Shown: positions 11,521 through 23,240 of the stretch, piece after piece | Layout: each line of letters starts with the position of its first letter | Numbering within the stretch: the first letter of the stretch is position 1 | DNA from: Eumeta japonica | Taxonomy: Eukaryota; Arthropoda; Insecta; Lepidoptera; Psychidae | Direction of reading: 5' to 3' | Assembly (NCBI GenBank): GCA_005406025.1 | Contig: BGZK01000004.1 | Span: forward strand, 620,001-684,000 | Length of the DNA: 64,000 nucleotides | Made by a program: the position numbers and the translations under genes | Notes under the pieces: model-generated | Told to the model about the DNA's origin: nothing | Database searches by the model: none | What the model saw: the letters and a program-made list of their open reading frames with translations, nothing else

Positions 11521-12254
11521 AATGTAAATAATGTAAAAGAAAGTAAAGTGAAAAAGGGACAAAAACTAACCTTAGGTATAAATTAATACCGTACCAGCAG
11601 TTTCTACGGAGTTCCCGAACAAATTCACAGAGAGTCAAAATTTTAAAAACTAACGAAATGTATTCTGATCAATCAGAATAACTACTTTTTTTAGTTAGTT
11701 ATTCTTAAATATATTTATTTTACAGATTTTTCTCTCTATTGTTTTATTGTATGTAAATATTTATAGATTATGGATGTCACATCTTACTTTTATTGGATGT
11801 TGATTAAGCAAATTCAATGATTTAAATATATTAGTTATTACACAATTTATATACCGCATCGTATACAAAATCTTTAAATATACTTTCACGAACTTCATAT
11901 ATCACATGGTGGTTTAACATTTCAAGTTACGATTAATAATAATATTATAATCGGCAATTACTTGCAATAGTAAATCTAGGTAACAAAGCCCTCGTTACTA
12001 TAGCATTATATAGTTAGAAGTATAAGCTTAATATTTATTAAATATATTCTGTAATATCGTTCACGGGGCCTCTGTTATAAATCTATTTTCGTGCTACGGT
12101 TGTTTTAATTTTTTCTCGTCTTTGGCCCGAATCCGGTATACTCACATCTAAAAATCTGCCGATGCCACTTGTCACGTAAGTATGACAGGGACCGTCATTA
12201 GCTTGTCACATAAGCGTAACAGTGATTGCTTTGGTTTATAGAGAGAAAATAATT
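11521..12254. other. AT-rich non-coding DNA, nothing recognised
   Basis: No gene or repeat family member recognised. Confidence 0.5.
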
Positions 12255-12790
12255 ACAAAGGTAGCGACGCGCCGTGAACGCCACGTGGCCGCGTCCCGTT
12301 CGACGGCTGACAAGTTTAAACGATTAGAGTAACAGTCTTCGATTTAACGACTCGACGAAGTGGATGATCACCGATTAAGACATCAGCTTGTTACAACTGC
12401 GAAGTGGCTAACCAGAACGTGACCGTTTTGCGTTGACGGGCCGCGCCCGACCGGCCGGCCGGTGCCGGCGCGGGCGACGCCCGCTTTTGTCCTGTTCCCG
12501 GAACGCCCGAAAAATTTTCATTTCCTTTTATCGCGAAAATAAACCGCGCCGAAGTCGACGGGAGCGCTTATTCCATTACGGCGAGTGAGTGCAAACAGCG
12601 TGTTGTTATACTTTACCGAGTTTCACGCAAACAGACGGACCTCGGCGGCAGGATATTATGGAAATGAGGCGAGGGCCGGCGGCGGGAGGGCCGAGCGCCG
12701 CCCGCCCTTCGACGGGGCCCGTCCCGCGTGGACCTTCGCTTTTGCAGATGTCGAAGGGAAAAAATAAACGCCGCCCGCCAACTTGACCGT
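12255..12790. other. CpG-rich island without a convincing gene
   Basis: An abrupt change from AT-rich flanks to CpG-rich sequence, densest at 12,430-12,490 (ACCGGCCGGCCGGTGCC and similar) and 12,670-12,780. Several overlapping short frames on the + strand (12,585-12,786) exist only because GC-rich DNA has few stops. It could be a promoter or first-exon region, a conserved enhancer, or a GC-rich transposon core. No splice or translation signal decides this. Confidence 0.5.
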
Positions 12791-12974
12791 GATGATGGTT
12801 GCGACCTATTTTATGAATTAAAATGGGGATGTAGGTTTTATTCAGTAAAAAAAAACTTTAAGTTCGAATCGGACAAGTGTATTGAGTTTCGTACTAATAC
12901 GCAATATAATTCTGTCGTGTTTACGATTAAGCGAAATTTAGGTCAATTATAAATTTAATTTCGTGATCACTTCG

Positions 12975-13310
12975 TATGCGGAGTTTCAAGTGTATGCTGT
13001 TCAACGTTAACGTTTTCTTCATAAAAGGAAACTCTGACGGCTTCTGGTGCACGAAGACGCTATGATCTATCATCAGAACAGCCTGTATGCCTTTTGAAGT
13101 GCAGTTTCAAGCCTGTACTGTTCATCGTCGAGGAATGGGAGGAAGCCCTCATAACTGTACGAACAAATGGTTTATCATCAGAATAATTCTCATGCAAAGT
13201 TTCAAGAGTATGCTGTTCACCGTTGAAGAGTCGCATCGTGAAATGGAACCATCACGACGGCATCGCTCTTTGCTGCACGAAGACAGGCTTCATCTACAGA
13301 CCATCAAAAA
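12975..13310 (+). repeat. Degenerate tandem repeat, units of about 95-121 bp
   Basis: The motif AGTTTCAAG followed by a GTATGCTGTTCA-like string recurs at 12,982, 13,103 and 13,198. Each is followed by variants of CGTTGAAGA..., GGAAGC/GACGGC, GCACGAAGAC and ATCATCAGAA. Units 2 and 3 are closest in layout. An 86-codon frame across it is an artefact. Confidence 0.65.
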
Positions 13311-13557
13311 CCTAATAGTATTTAATTATTTTAAATTTCCTATTTAATTTTGAGGAGTTTCCTAGTGTATATTGAAAATCTAAAATCCAATACCAGTGAA
13401 ATTAAAATAAAGCCACCATGAAACTATACGTACACGCACGCACGTACGCGCACGCACCTTTCCGCTGTGATATTTATTGATGTATATTTAAGCTCCTTCA
13501 GTTATAAATATTGCCTAAGAGTTTTGAGCTTTTCGAGCTGGAAAATTTTAAAGACCG

Positions 13558-14862
13558 TTAACCCTGCAGGCCATCCCTGAGATTGTTTATTACTTTCGAG
13601 CTAAAAAAATTTAAAAGTAAAGAAGCAGTGAATTATTGAGATCATACTGCTTAAAAGGATGATTTTAATGCTTTCTCAAGCTTTTCGAGTAAAAAATAAG
13701 TTCTAAGCCATTAAAGTTCAAATATGTAAATTTATTGATGTTTTTTTTTTAAATTTTGTATACGATATCTTTCAAACACGTTATTTCGATTTTTATCTGC
13801 TTTAAAGCATTAAATGCAGTTTCCTATGTAAAAAGGATAATCGAGTATTAAACATCAATCCTTCAAGACTTATTTGTATTTTTTCGTTAACGATACTTTT
13901 AAAATGAATCTACCGAATTTGATGCATTTTCCAAAAATCGACTTTACATTTTAAACAAAACGTCTGGTTGGAGTTAGAAATTTATTAATAGACTAGTTTA
14001 AAAAGTATACTAAAAAAACACATTTTGAAACACTTTTCTCTAATAATTTCTCTTGAACAAATAGACTAATTTTTATTCATTAAGAAATAGTCGACATGGT
14101 TTTTTAAGGGAAACAACTGCACAGATTTTGTTATTAATAGGTTTTGAATAAAATTTTTCCAACGATATCTCTTGAACAGATAAACCGATTTGTATACAGT
14201 TTGCGGCAGTCGATGTAACTACCTGAGAAATGGAGTTAGTTAGATTTTGGTGTCGATCGGTAGGGTAATTTAAAAGTCATTAAAAAATAGGTTTACTTTG
14301 TAGGTATAACTTTTAAACGGCTTGACTGAATCGAGCCCACTAAACGGCGTTCCAAAGAGTTTCATCAAACTTAGATTTTCTGAAAGTTTGGATCGATTTG
14401 GACTAGTAGATTTTGAGAAATTTTGAAAAAACTAAGAAAAAAATTTTTTTAAAGTGGTTTTTTCAAAATTACTTTAAAATGGCTTGACTGATCAATTCCA
14501 AAATCTAATCAGCTCTTAACCTATTAAAAACACGTCGATTGCCACTAACCGGGTCAAAATGGGTTGATTCGTATGTGAGAAATTTTTGTCGAAGGAAATC
14601 GAAAAAAAAAACAGTTTTTTGAAATAACTACGAAACGGCTTGACCGATCGAGTTCAAATTCTAACCAGCCTTGACCCTGTAAAATCACGTCGATTGCCGT
14701 AAACCGGGTCAATATCGGTTGATTTGTTTGCGAGAAATCGTTGTCGAAAGAAATCGAAACAAACCGTTTTTTAACTCAAAAAATCGTGTCAAATCCCGTA
14801 TATTTTCGAGTGTTTTGAACTCGAAAATAGTGGGAAGTTTCGGGGTTGGCCTGCAGGGTTAA
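13558..14862. mobile_element. Non-autonomous piggyBac-like element with TTAA flanks
   Basis: The left edge is TTAA|CCCTGCAGGCCA (TTAA at 13,558-13,561) and the right edge is TGGCCTGCAGGG|TTAA (TTAA at 14,859-14,862). The 17-bp termini are perfect inverted repeats and the match continues imperfectly for about 45 bp. Flanking TTAA with termini starting CCCT is the established signature of piggyBac-superfamily elements, where TTAA is the duplicated target. The 1,297-bp interior has no transposase; it holds poly-A-rich stretches and at least two diverged direct copies (about 14,440-14,600 and 14,610-14,760) sharing GGCTTGAC, CACGTCGATTGCC and CCGGGTCAA. Related single ends lie at 33,138 and 54,011. 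Confidence 0.75.
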
Positions 14863-15402
14863 CCTATTTTTTTGTGTTTTTAATTTTATTATTTTCAAAC
14901 GTTTTTAATTTATTTCATCGTGCCTGTTATTTAATATATAATGCATAGCGAAAGGAACTTTGTTGACACCAGGTGTTTCACGACTCTTCAAGTTTTTTGT
15001 TCAGATATCCGTCGCAATAAAAGATATTTCGTGAACATTTTTACCGGTTACGCTTGAAATGATAAAGCCCTTTAAAGATAGGACAGACGGCGTAGGCTTA
15101 GTGGTATGGTTCCGTTGGCATGCTTTACGTACGGATTCCTAAAAATGGTGGGAGCACTGTGGTGACTACACAAATGCAACTGAGTCGCTTTGTAATTGGT
15201 GTACGAAGAAGTAGGTGGCCTCAGTGATAAAACTGTTGATTTCCGAGTACAGTCCAATGAGACAGGCTTTCATATCATCGTGACGTATTTCACTGTGGTC
15301 ACGTAATACGCATTTTGATAGATATTGTTCCCACATCGAATTGACATATTACTTTACTTCTGTATCTTTATTGTGTTAATGTAATAAGGACAGTGCCGAC
15401 CT
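14863..15402. other. Non-coding DNA, nothing firm
   Basis: Less AT-rich between 15,070 and 15,300. GGCTTAGTGGTATGG at about 15,095 loosely resembles a tRNA A box but no matching B box or stem set was found. No gene recognised. Confidence 0.45.
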
Positions 15403-15464
15403 GTCGCGGTTATAGAACCGCGACGGCTTTTTGTATCAAACGAGGCATAGGCCTCGTTTGATAC
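15403..15464. repeat. Two adjacent perfect hairpins with identical ATAG loops
   Basis: Stem 1: GTCGCGGTT (15,403-15,411) pairs exactly with 15,416-15,424. Stem 2: GTATCAAACGAGGC (15,433-15,446) pairs exactly with 15,451-15,464. Both loops are ATAG. The two stems are separated by 8 bases including a T run. The pattern could be a transposon subterminal structure or a structured RNA; no gene is adjacent. Confidence 0.85.
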
Positions 15465-16690
15465 CAAAAGTAAACCTTTTTAGTTATTGATGCCTATGCG
15501 TCGAAACCATACGCCATCTATCTACATTTGTTTATCATCTTAACAAAATATATATATTTATATAAATAATATCACGAATATTCATGGCATTGTTTATTTT
15601 CTAACGACACACATTTGTGTACACCTCCCATTGCAATCAACTCAATTACTAGGCTGTTATGCCTAAGTAGAAATCGTCACTTTATTCGGATTTCTAGAAT
15701 ATCCCCCAATCAGCGATCGTAATAGGCGATGTCTACGATAAGATTAAAGTTTTAAAGCCTACAAGATGAAGCTATGCAATTATGTTAATTAATTATATAA
15801 AAAAAAACAATTCTATTATATGATATCATCATTCGTAGTTTCCATTTTATAAAAACAAAATTCTTATAAATTAATCACCACATTATTAATACGTTACCAT
15901 TTATTTATTATTAACCCGCAGCGTTCTTTAAATTTAAACTTTTGTCGTGTGGGGGAATACTAAAAGCTTTGTAATACCGGAAAATGTGTACCGGTTGTGC
16001 TCTCGATTTCCATCGCGACCCTGCTTTGAACCATTGTCACTTTTCTAGTCAACTATCTAACCGCACATCTCTTCACCCATACAGTCATAGGGTAACGAGT
16101 CAATCAAACGACTATTCGATTATCCGGCCATTCTGTCATTTACTTATCTATCTGTCCTCTCATCAATGTACCGACAATCCACCCATCGGCTCGCCATCGG
16201 CCACAGTATTATTATACGTAAATATATATTATATAGGCCCATTTATAAACATCAAACGTATTGTTACATAATGATTCTGTCTGGGGTTAGAGGATTGAGA
16301 CAGATGTAAAAAGACACACAGATAGGGAGAAGGTATATATTTCGAAACACAGAGTTACAATACGTCGCTTCAGAACCAGTTGAACGCTTGTAGTTATCAT
16401 ACTTGGCTTATGAACAAATCGATAGCAGAAATAAAACTAACTGCGAGCCTCGAGCTCTCATATATAAACAAATAAGATTTATTTACTTTATAGTGTACTA
16501 TTCTGGAATATATTTTTAAGGAATATTATCTGCTTTTAATTTATTTACCCTGAGAACGCCCTTCATAACAGATTTGAATACCAGCAACCTACCCCTTTAA
16601 TCATGGAATATAGAGGCATTGTTCATCTATTACGACCTGAAAGCCAAAGCCAAGTCTACTATGACCAACTCTTTTAGAATAATTCTGATA
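15465..16690. other. AT-rich non-coding DNA
   Basis: No gene recognised. A 95-codon frame at 15,984-16,271 has no domain and low-complexity Ser/His content; I regard it as chance. Confidence 0.5.
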
Positions 16691-17276
16691 ATACAGGGTG
16701 TAAGGGACAGCCCTCCGTAAACTGATAGGGTGCATTCAGACCCTTATTTTGAATCAAAATCCACTGGAAATTTTCTCGGGAAATTTTTTTTTTTCCTTTC
16801 AGTTAAAACTATTTTATTTCTATGTAAAATCATATTTTCTGTACGCAGCATTCCATTTTTGTAAATAAAACAGGTAAAATAAAAAAAAAACTGCAATGGA
16901 TCTTTAAATTACTTTAACGAACAACGCACGGAATCCACTGTTCTACTATATACCTAGCTACAGAGTTCACCGAGTTCACGCTGTTACGCCCGGCGCTGCG
17001 CGCGGGGCCGGGTAACGGCGGCGGCCGTCAGTCGCGCGTCGGCTCCTTTGAACTCTTCCTGTTCGTGCCGATCGGGTGGCGGCCGACAACTCGCTGTGCT
17101 GCGCGCCCGCGTGATTTAAAAATGGTAGCGATACATTGCGTAGGAGGTGATAAAACGAATCAGTTTTCTTGGATTCCCTTAAGTTTCCTGAAATAATTTC
17201 ATGCGCGGATCATCTTAGTATAATATACTGAGTTCATTCTATCAGTTTGCGGAAGGCTGTCCCTTACACCCGGTAT
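16691..17276. mobile_element. 586-bp TIR element, ATACAGGGTGTAAGGGACAG ends
   Basis: The left end 16,691-16,728 and the right end 17,239-17,276 match as inverted repeats at 35 of 38 positions. The weaker similarity continues inward (GGTGCATTCAGA against the inverted ATGAACTCAG). If TA is taken as the target, the element runs CAGGGTG...CACCCGG inside TA|TA, like Tc1/mariner-type insertions. The middle (16,975-17,115) is strikingly CpG-rich (GGCGCTGCGCGCGGGGCCGG and following) compared with the AT-rich arms. No transposase is present. A 79-codon frame at the right end is an artefact. Confidence 0.8.
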
Positions 17277-19838
17277 AGTGAACATAGCAAACAAATTTGC
17301 TAGCTTCACTATAAGAAACGTGCGATTATTTATATACTGCTTTCGTTTCAAACGAGCCATCAAGTCGTTCATACATAAGGACACTGTATACTTAAAAAAG
17401 AAGCATGAGCGAAATTGTTTGTCGCAAACTGATGACAATCACAAAGCTGATAATTAATCCTTATTAATGTAATAATATGAAATTGTTGCGAAGATAAACA
17501 ATAATTACATCAACGCCGCCGTCACTGAGATTAACGATCAACTGCATATCGATCTTCTGATAACAATATTTAGGCGCAATTATTCAGATATAAACGTACT
17601 CCTAAAGGCTGTCTTGCAGATGTATGTCTTATGTAATTTTGGACAAAACAGCCCTGAAAGTACATGCAATTCAAGTACGCAGATACCAAAATTATGGTTT
17701 ATTGGTGTTGATATTTCAGATATTAGAAGTTCACTGCTGAAGTTAGCATTCCTCCTAAATTTCCTCGGCGCGCCATCCCAGACCACTTATAACCAACGAC
17801 CGCTTGTATCTTTTACCAGGTCGTCAATTCAAGAGAGGCAATCCCAGGATGAGACGTTCAGTTCATGACTCCAACTCTAGAATCTTTTTTACCACAGCGG
17901 TTTCCGGTCCTACCAGCGATTTGCCATATCTACTTCTACTTGTCGATTCTGTGATCGATGTAATTTCACTGACTTTTTTCTTAGCTTCCTTTGTATATTA
18001 TTTATTATTAAATAATTAGCACACCGAACGAATGTTAATAAAATTGTATGCAATACGTATTTATTAACTTTTTGTTTATAAAGTTATGAAAATAGACATT
18101 TTCATAGATACGAATTCAACACGTACATTCAACATATACAGCTGACACGTATAGCGGGTCATATACAGCAGAAATATACCTATAGTGTACACACATATAC
18201 GTATGTAGCTGACGCATGCACCGCAATTTGTTAATATGTAATATTACCTACTCGTAGCGAAGTTATAAGATGGTAAACGAATATAGAGTAGCAGTCGACT
18301 CTTAACGCCAAGAATAAGTCACTCTTTCTCTCTCTTTCGTTTCTCTATCTCAAAAGTGTCGGTCGGACACTTTTTCCCGTGTAGCTTCATTAGCCATACT
18401 CGCTATAAGGAACTCCGCTCCGAAAGTGTTTTTTTTAAATAACTTACAAATTTGTAGGCGATTGATTTTTGTAATTCCGTCACATTTTTGAACCCAAAAA
18501 ACGGCGTTATATACCGCAAACGGCATCAAAATTAGTTGGTTTATTTAAAAGACATTGTAACGTAGGGCTCTCAGAGAGCCAAGGTCTGTGGGGTCATTTT
18601 TCTAGTGAAACGAGTAGTACGCCTAGACTAGCCGATCTTCAGTCGCTTTATTCAGCTCTTCACACTTATTACTATCGCTTAGCTGTATGCCTTCGAAATG
18701 TAAACAAAAGGCATTCCCTTTGTAGATTAGGTACTGGTAGGTTCAGTGAGCACTCCTACTTTCTCATCTCGTATTCTATTGTAGACTTCTGTTTCCTCGT
18801 GTTCAGTAACATTGAAATTCACATGTAGATCTAACGTTCTCATAACCGACACGGAGGTCTCTGATCCCATCTACTCTATAATGTTCTACTAACTTTCAGA
18901 AGTCGGATCGACTTTTGTAATCATTTTACATTTTTTTCCAAATGATTTGCAAATAAATGAATCGGTGAATTGCGACTGCGTTCATGAAATTCGAAAGAGT
19001 TTTTCTCATTCTTCTTCTTTTCGAGCTTAGAAATGTATGAGCGAGCAGATGTTTCAGTGTTTTGAGTTTGAAAGTAGCGGAGTGTTTTTGGATATGCTCT
19101 ACAAAATGAATATTTTGTGTGGCAACTTCAAAACAAAGGGTCAAAACCTTTTTTTTTTGTATTCACATTTCAAAGTAGTCTTTTGTTACCGTCTGTTATT
19201 TTTTGATTATTCAAGCATTTTTTTAATGAATTTTAATAAGAAAAGTCTGGCAATCATTTTTAAAACTAGTTTAGTTTTTCCTATAAAATACAGTTTCACA
19301 GTCTGATAAATTTTCAGGTTAGGTAGGGTAGGGTGGTCTTTTCTTCGTCATTATCCCTTGTTTCTAGAATCAACCGAAATGATTGAGATAGTTATTCTAA
19401 TGAATTTGATATTTTGATGCTCTATGAACCTAACTTTAACGTTTGATACTTAAGCTCTAATAATTAAGTTTTAATGAGTTAAAAAAGTTTCCAAATTAAT
19501 TTTTGGAACAGTGTCACGGTTTTAATAAACTGTCGTCGGTTTTAATACTCGTCAGGTGTTTCAAGGTTCCTCGTTTTGTTTTCTTACATAAAGTATTTGG
19601 ATTTTATTTATAGCATTTTAATATAAAAGTAATATTAACAAAGAGAGAAATTCTGATTGACCGACTGACTCACTCATCAGCACAGAATCGAAACTGCTGA
19701 AGTTAGAAACACGTAAACTGGACAATAAATTTCTTTCATGAAGTAGGCAAACATTAAGAAACGTCAGAAAAATATGTATATGTATTTCAGCATTTTTGAA
19801 TATCCATTTTTAAGTGCGTAAAATAAAGAGTGGTGATT
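17277..19838. other. AT-rich non-coding DNA with a few short structures
   Basis: No gene recognised. An open stretch at 17,580-17,870 reads through on both strands without a known domain. A 9-bp hairpin (AAAAGTGTC / GACACTTTT) sits at 18,352-18,374. The string at 18,505-18,550 (TATACCGCAAACGGC...TTAGTTGGTTTATTT) weakly resembles the internal repeats of the piggyBac-like element at 13.6 kb. AATTCTGATTGACCGACTGA at 19,650 resembles the 3' tails of lepidopteran retroelements. Confidence 0.45.
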
Positions 19839-19876
19839 TAACTTATAAGCACTTATGGGAAAGTGCTTATAAGTTA
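19839..19876. repeat. Perfect 16-bp hairpin
   Basis: TAACTTATAAGCACTT (19,839-19,854) pairs exactly with AAGTGCTTATAAGTTA (19,861-19,876) around a 6-base loop. It lies about 110 bp from the 3' end of the LINE fragment at 19,985-20,510. Function unknown. Confidence 0.85.
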
Positions 19877-19984
19877 CATTTTTATTTCAACGCAGAATTG
19901 AATTCACATAATTTAGAAACCTAAAATCTGCAAAGGAGTTTTAATGAACTTGAAAATACGTTAACACAAACGATCGTCTCTGTC

Positions 19985-20510
19985 ACTGGAGATTTGTAAA
20001 CACTTGAAACACGATACAAAATTTTAAGAACTGACGTTTTGTTACTTTATCACTCGTTCGGAAGATAGTTTTCCTTTTAGAAGAGCAAGCAAAAAATTTT
20101 AGGGTAGATCTTTTTATATTTTAACGTATTATATGCGCAATTAAATGTATATAATTATCACAAAAAGAAACAAACCGACAAGAAATCGAGATGTTGATGT
20201 GTATGAATATTTACTAAGTATTTATAAATTGAATAATATCATTTTTTTACCAATCATTAGTTTAATTATAATTTTGAATTTGTAGAAAAGTTTTTGTATA
20301 TTCTCAGAGACCTTATTAAACATGTATACACAGAGCACTTCTCTATGAATTCGTTATCTTATTGTGGTCGACTAACATGTAAACACAGTTTGCTTTTATT
20401 TGACTTTTGTCTTTGCTGTATTGAATTTATTTAGATCACCATTTTTTTTGGGAACATTTCTAAATTTTTTTATAGATGTACAAATTTTCATATATAAAAT
20501 ATCTATCCGA
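19985..20510 (-). mobile_element. 5'-truncated LINE copy, sister of the element at 50.9-53.3 kb
   Basis: On the plus strand this region shares, in order, ACTCGTTCGGAAG, AGTTTTCC, GACAAGAAATCGAG-like, CCTTATT, ACACAGAGC, TCGACTAACATGT, CAGTTTGCTTTTATTT and TGTATTGAATTTA with 50,960-51,375, which is the 3' untranslated part of the minus-strand LINE there. The last codons also match: YFIYENLYIYKKI here against QLVYENLLYVKKN in the longer copy, ending at 20,460. The match stops at about 20,510, so only the tail of the reverse transcriptase frame and the 3' UTR remain, the usual result of incomplete reverse transcription. Confidence 0.75.
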
Positions 20511-20690
20511 GGATTTTTGTCTGTCGTAAGCTGCTCTATGGTCCAGGAGTAAATCCTCGATTGTGACGTTCAGAATTGGAACAAATTTTCTGTCATGACC
20601 CACGACCCAAAAGGTGACAATCATACGAGTGCCGTCCATAGACAATAGGTCCCGAGCGTACACTTATGGCGGTGTGAGTTATTGTATTAT
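20511..20690 (-). other. Unassigned open segment fused upstream of the LINE tail
   Basis: The minus-strand frame that ends in the LINE tail continues upstream to 20,663 with residues such as GTRMIVTFWVVGHDRKFVPI and NVTIEDLLLDHRAAY. This part does not match the longer LINE copy. It looks protein-like but I do not recognise it. It may be part of whatever the LINE inserted into, or a chance frame. Confidence 0.3.
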
Positions 20691-21707
20691 TTCAAGGTGT
20701 TGTATCAAAAGCTATTGCTCTATGTCACTTTCGCTGACGAAAAAAAAACTGTTTTACTTATGTGATTACGTACGCCTCTAATAGATATTCCTATAGTAGA
20801 TCATGTCCCATAGACATCAACAACAGTTGAAAGTTTAACAATATTGAAAGTAATTGTATACCCGTGAGAATGTGGAACGTGCGGTCATACATTGAAGAAC
20901 TTTGGTTAGGTTTCTTCTCAGAAAGCTCGTGTACGTTTTTGTATATAAAAATTAGAGTGACTTTACGTAAATTACATTTTAATCTTGATCTAAACATTAA
21001 TAGTGATTATCAATTAATTTGTAGTTTAGAGACACTATTTAAGATAGTAATTATTGAAACTTTATTCAGTAAAATTGCGAAAAAATATGAAAGGGAGTGA
21101 AATGATGTTCGATTCCACTACCTCTTTGGTTTCTCTTAACTTAGCGATTTTTGCGTAGGTTGTTCGCTCGCTCAACTTGCTTGTCAAATTTTCATCAGGT
21201 ATCTCTAATTCAAACTAATAATGTTTAATATGGCTTATATGCGGTTTAATACACATAAACATATATATATATATATTTACATCCCATCACAATTTTGACG
21301 TCTTTCCGTTATACGCTATTATGACGTCTACCTGTTTTACCTGCACAAACTATAATCTTTTAAATTTAGTAATATATCATTAGATAGTAACTAATGCAGT
21401 AACGTTATAATTTAATATTCATGCGTTTTTGAATGTATACAATTTACAGGCATTCTACTACACATTTGGACCCACTTTTATACTCATCACTATATGACGC
21501 CTTCAAATATTTATACAAGTTAATCGACATTATCACCTATATGCCTTCCTTCTGTTCATTGCCAAACCGTCACCAAGGTCTCGACCTTGTCTCTGTTTTT
21601 GTAGAATATTGGCAACCTCGCCGATAAAATGTTACATGTAATACATTCTGACATTGTGAATTGAAGTCGTTATTTTTACCCAACTGTCGCAGAAGGAGAA
21701 TAATGTA
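20691..21707. other. AT-rich non-coding DNA
   Basis: No gene recognised. Contains a short TA run at 21,261-21,277. Confidence 0.5.
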
Positions 21708-21860
21708 CGTAGGGGGCCATCCATAAATTACGTTAAATAAATTATAAGGTTTTTAACATCCCCCCCTTTCTTCCCCCCTATGTCGTTGTCGGTCACGTAA
21801 ATGAAAACAGTAGTTTTTACAATTTTTACCATTTGTTAAATAAAATATTAACAAATGGCA
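21708..21860 (+). repeat. Insect-wide repeat end (GGGGCCATCCATAAATTACG) plus hairpin
   Basis: GGGGGCCATCCATAAATTACG followed by a C-rich stretch (ATCCCCCCCTTTCTTCCCCC) is a layout I recognise from DNA-transposon-derived repeats in many insects. A perfect 11-bp hairpin, CCATTTGTTAA (21,829-21,839) with 21,848-21,858, follows. The opposite terminus was not found, so this is a fragment. Confidence 0.5.
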
Positions 21861-23240
21861 AAAAAATAAGTTAAAAATTGGTTATTAACAAAGTATTGAT
21901 TTTTTTTAATCTTTTATGGCGTGATCTTGTTAAATATATTTATGAAAAGAGCTTCACTAAGCGAAAAATTTTTATTTCAACTATTAAAACATTTTTTTTA
22001 TGTGCAAAGACGAAAGTTGGAGAAAATTTTGTTATTTAATAGTCTAACTTATAATAAAATTAACTTTTAGTTCAGTTTCCAAAGAGAATAAATTTTTTGA
22101 AGTGTCCTGAATTCACCGAAATTTATTCAAATTTTTAAATCAATATTTAATACCTCAAAAAAATTATTTAGTGTGACGTACTCGATTTTGACTCCGCGCG
22201 CGCTACCTTAAAAAGTCGCGCGGAACCCCATTTTCAGCGTTAAATTAAAATTATAAATAATGAAGGTAGAGTTCTGAGAGTTAACGGTTTTTATAGGAAG
22301 TTTCCTCCTCTTTGAGGATCTTTCTTTCAAATTTCTGAAATATTAATAGTTTACGAGACACCGTTGAAAAAAAGTATCTTTTTTCATTTTGAATTATTTA
22401 TAATTTTTGAATTTTTTTTGTGCTAATAAAAGCTTTCAATACATTTTTCTAGACATTATTCTAGATCGAATGAGCTATCACACGTATTTTTTAGGACCAG
22501 TATATCTATTTTGCACCAATATCAATATGTTACCTAGACTGTAAAAGAAGATTTAAATTACAAATATTTATCTATTGTTATCTGTCTCGTAATTAACATA
22601 CCTAAGCAAAATTATACTTCATTTAGAAAATACCCAAACAATAATTTTGTAGTTCACACGAGCGAAGCCGTTGACACAGCTAACCCTTACTAATATTATA
22701 GAGATATTCGGAAATCCTAATAAATGACTGATTCATCAATATAGAGTTGAAATTAATGATACTAGAAATTAAAAATTTTGAAAGTGGGTTATTTTTATTG
22801 GTAGAAAAGTGGATAAAATAATTTAAGAAAATTCTAATACTAATTCTGTAAAACAGGAAATAAAATTATTATGGAATATCAATTAATTTCTTTGAAAATA
22901 GGGACACGGGAATTAGTATTGCCCTGAGAGGGCAAAATAGGAAACAAGTGCTTGAATGAAAGAGTTTAAGTTTAAAATTTATTTAATAGAATTATCAAAC
23001 CTGCTTTTTATCTATTTAAATTCTAAAAATATGAAAAACAGGTTTCTGTTTCTAGAAGACTAAAAAAAACATACCACTTTCTTCCTTTTATTTGTAGGTA
23101 TTTTTATCTCAGCGGAGTGCCTATGTTACCTTTGGTAAAGAAAGAAATTTTATTATTTTATCTCATTTAATACTGTGCTGTTATCCATGTTTACTTTATA
23201 GGGTAGTGTAGAAATTAGAAACAGAACTTTTAAATTTTGC
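21861..23240. other. AT-rich non-coding DNA with one repeat remnant
   Basis: At 22,655-22,705 the string CACGAGCGAAGCCGTTGACACAGCTAAC followed by CTTACTAATATTATA resembles the terminus of a common lepidopteran repeat. A small CpG patch lies at 22,190-22,225. No gene recognised. Confidence 0.45.

Noticed and set aside
12585..12952. Overlapping Arg/Pro-rich frames in the CpG island
   Set aside because: Frames in all phases stay open because GC-rich DNA lacks stops; no consistent coding signal.
15085..15150. tRNA-like string GGCTTAGTGGTATGG
   Set aside because: No paired acceptor stem or B box at the right distance.
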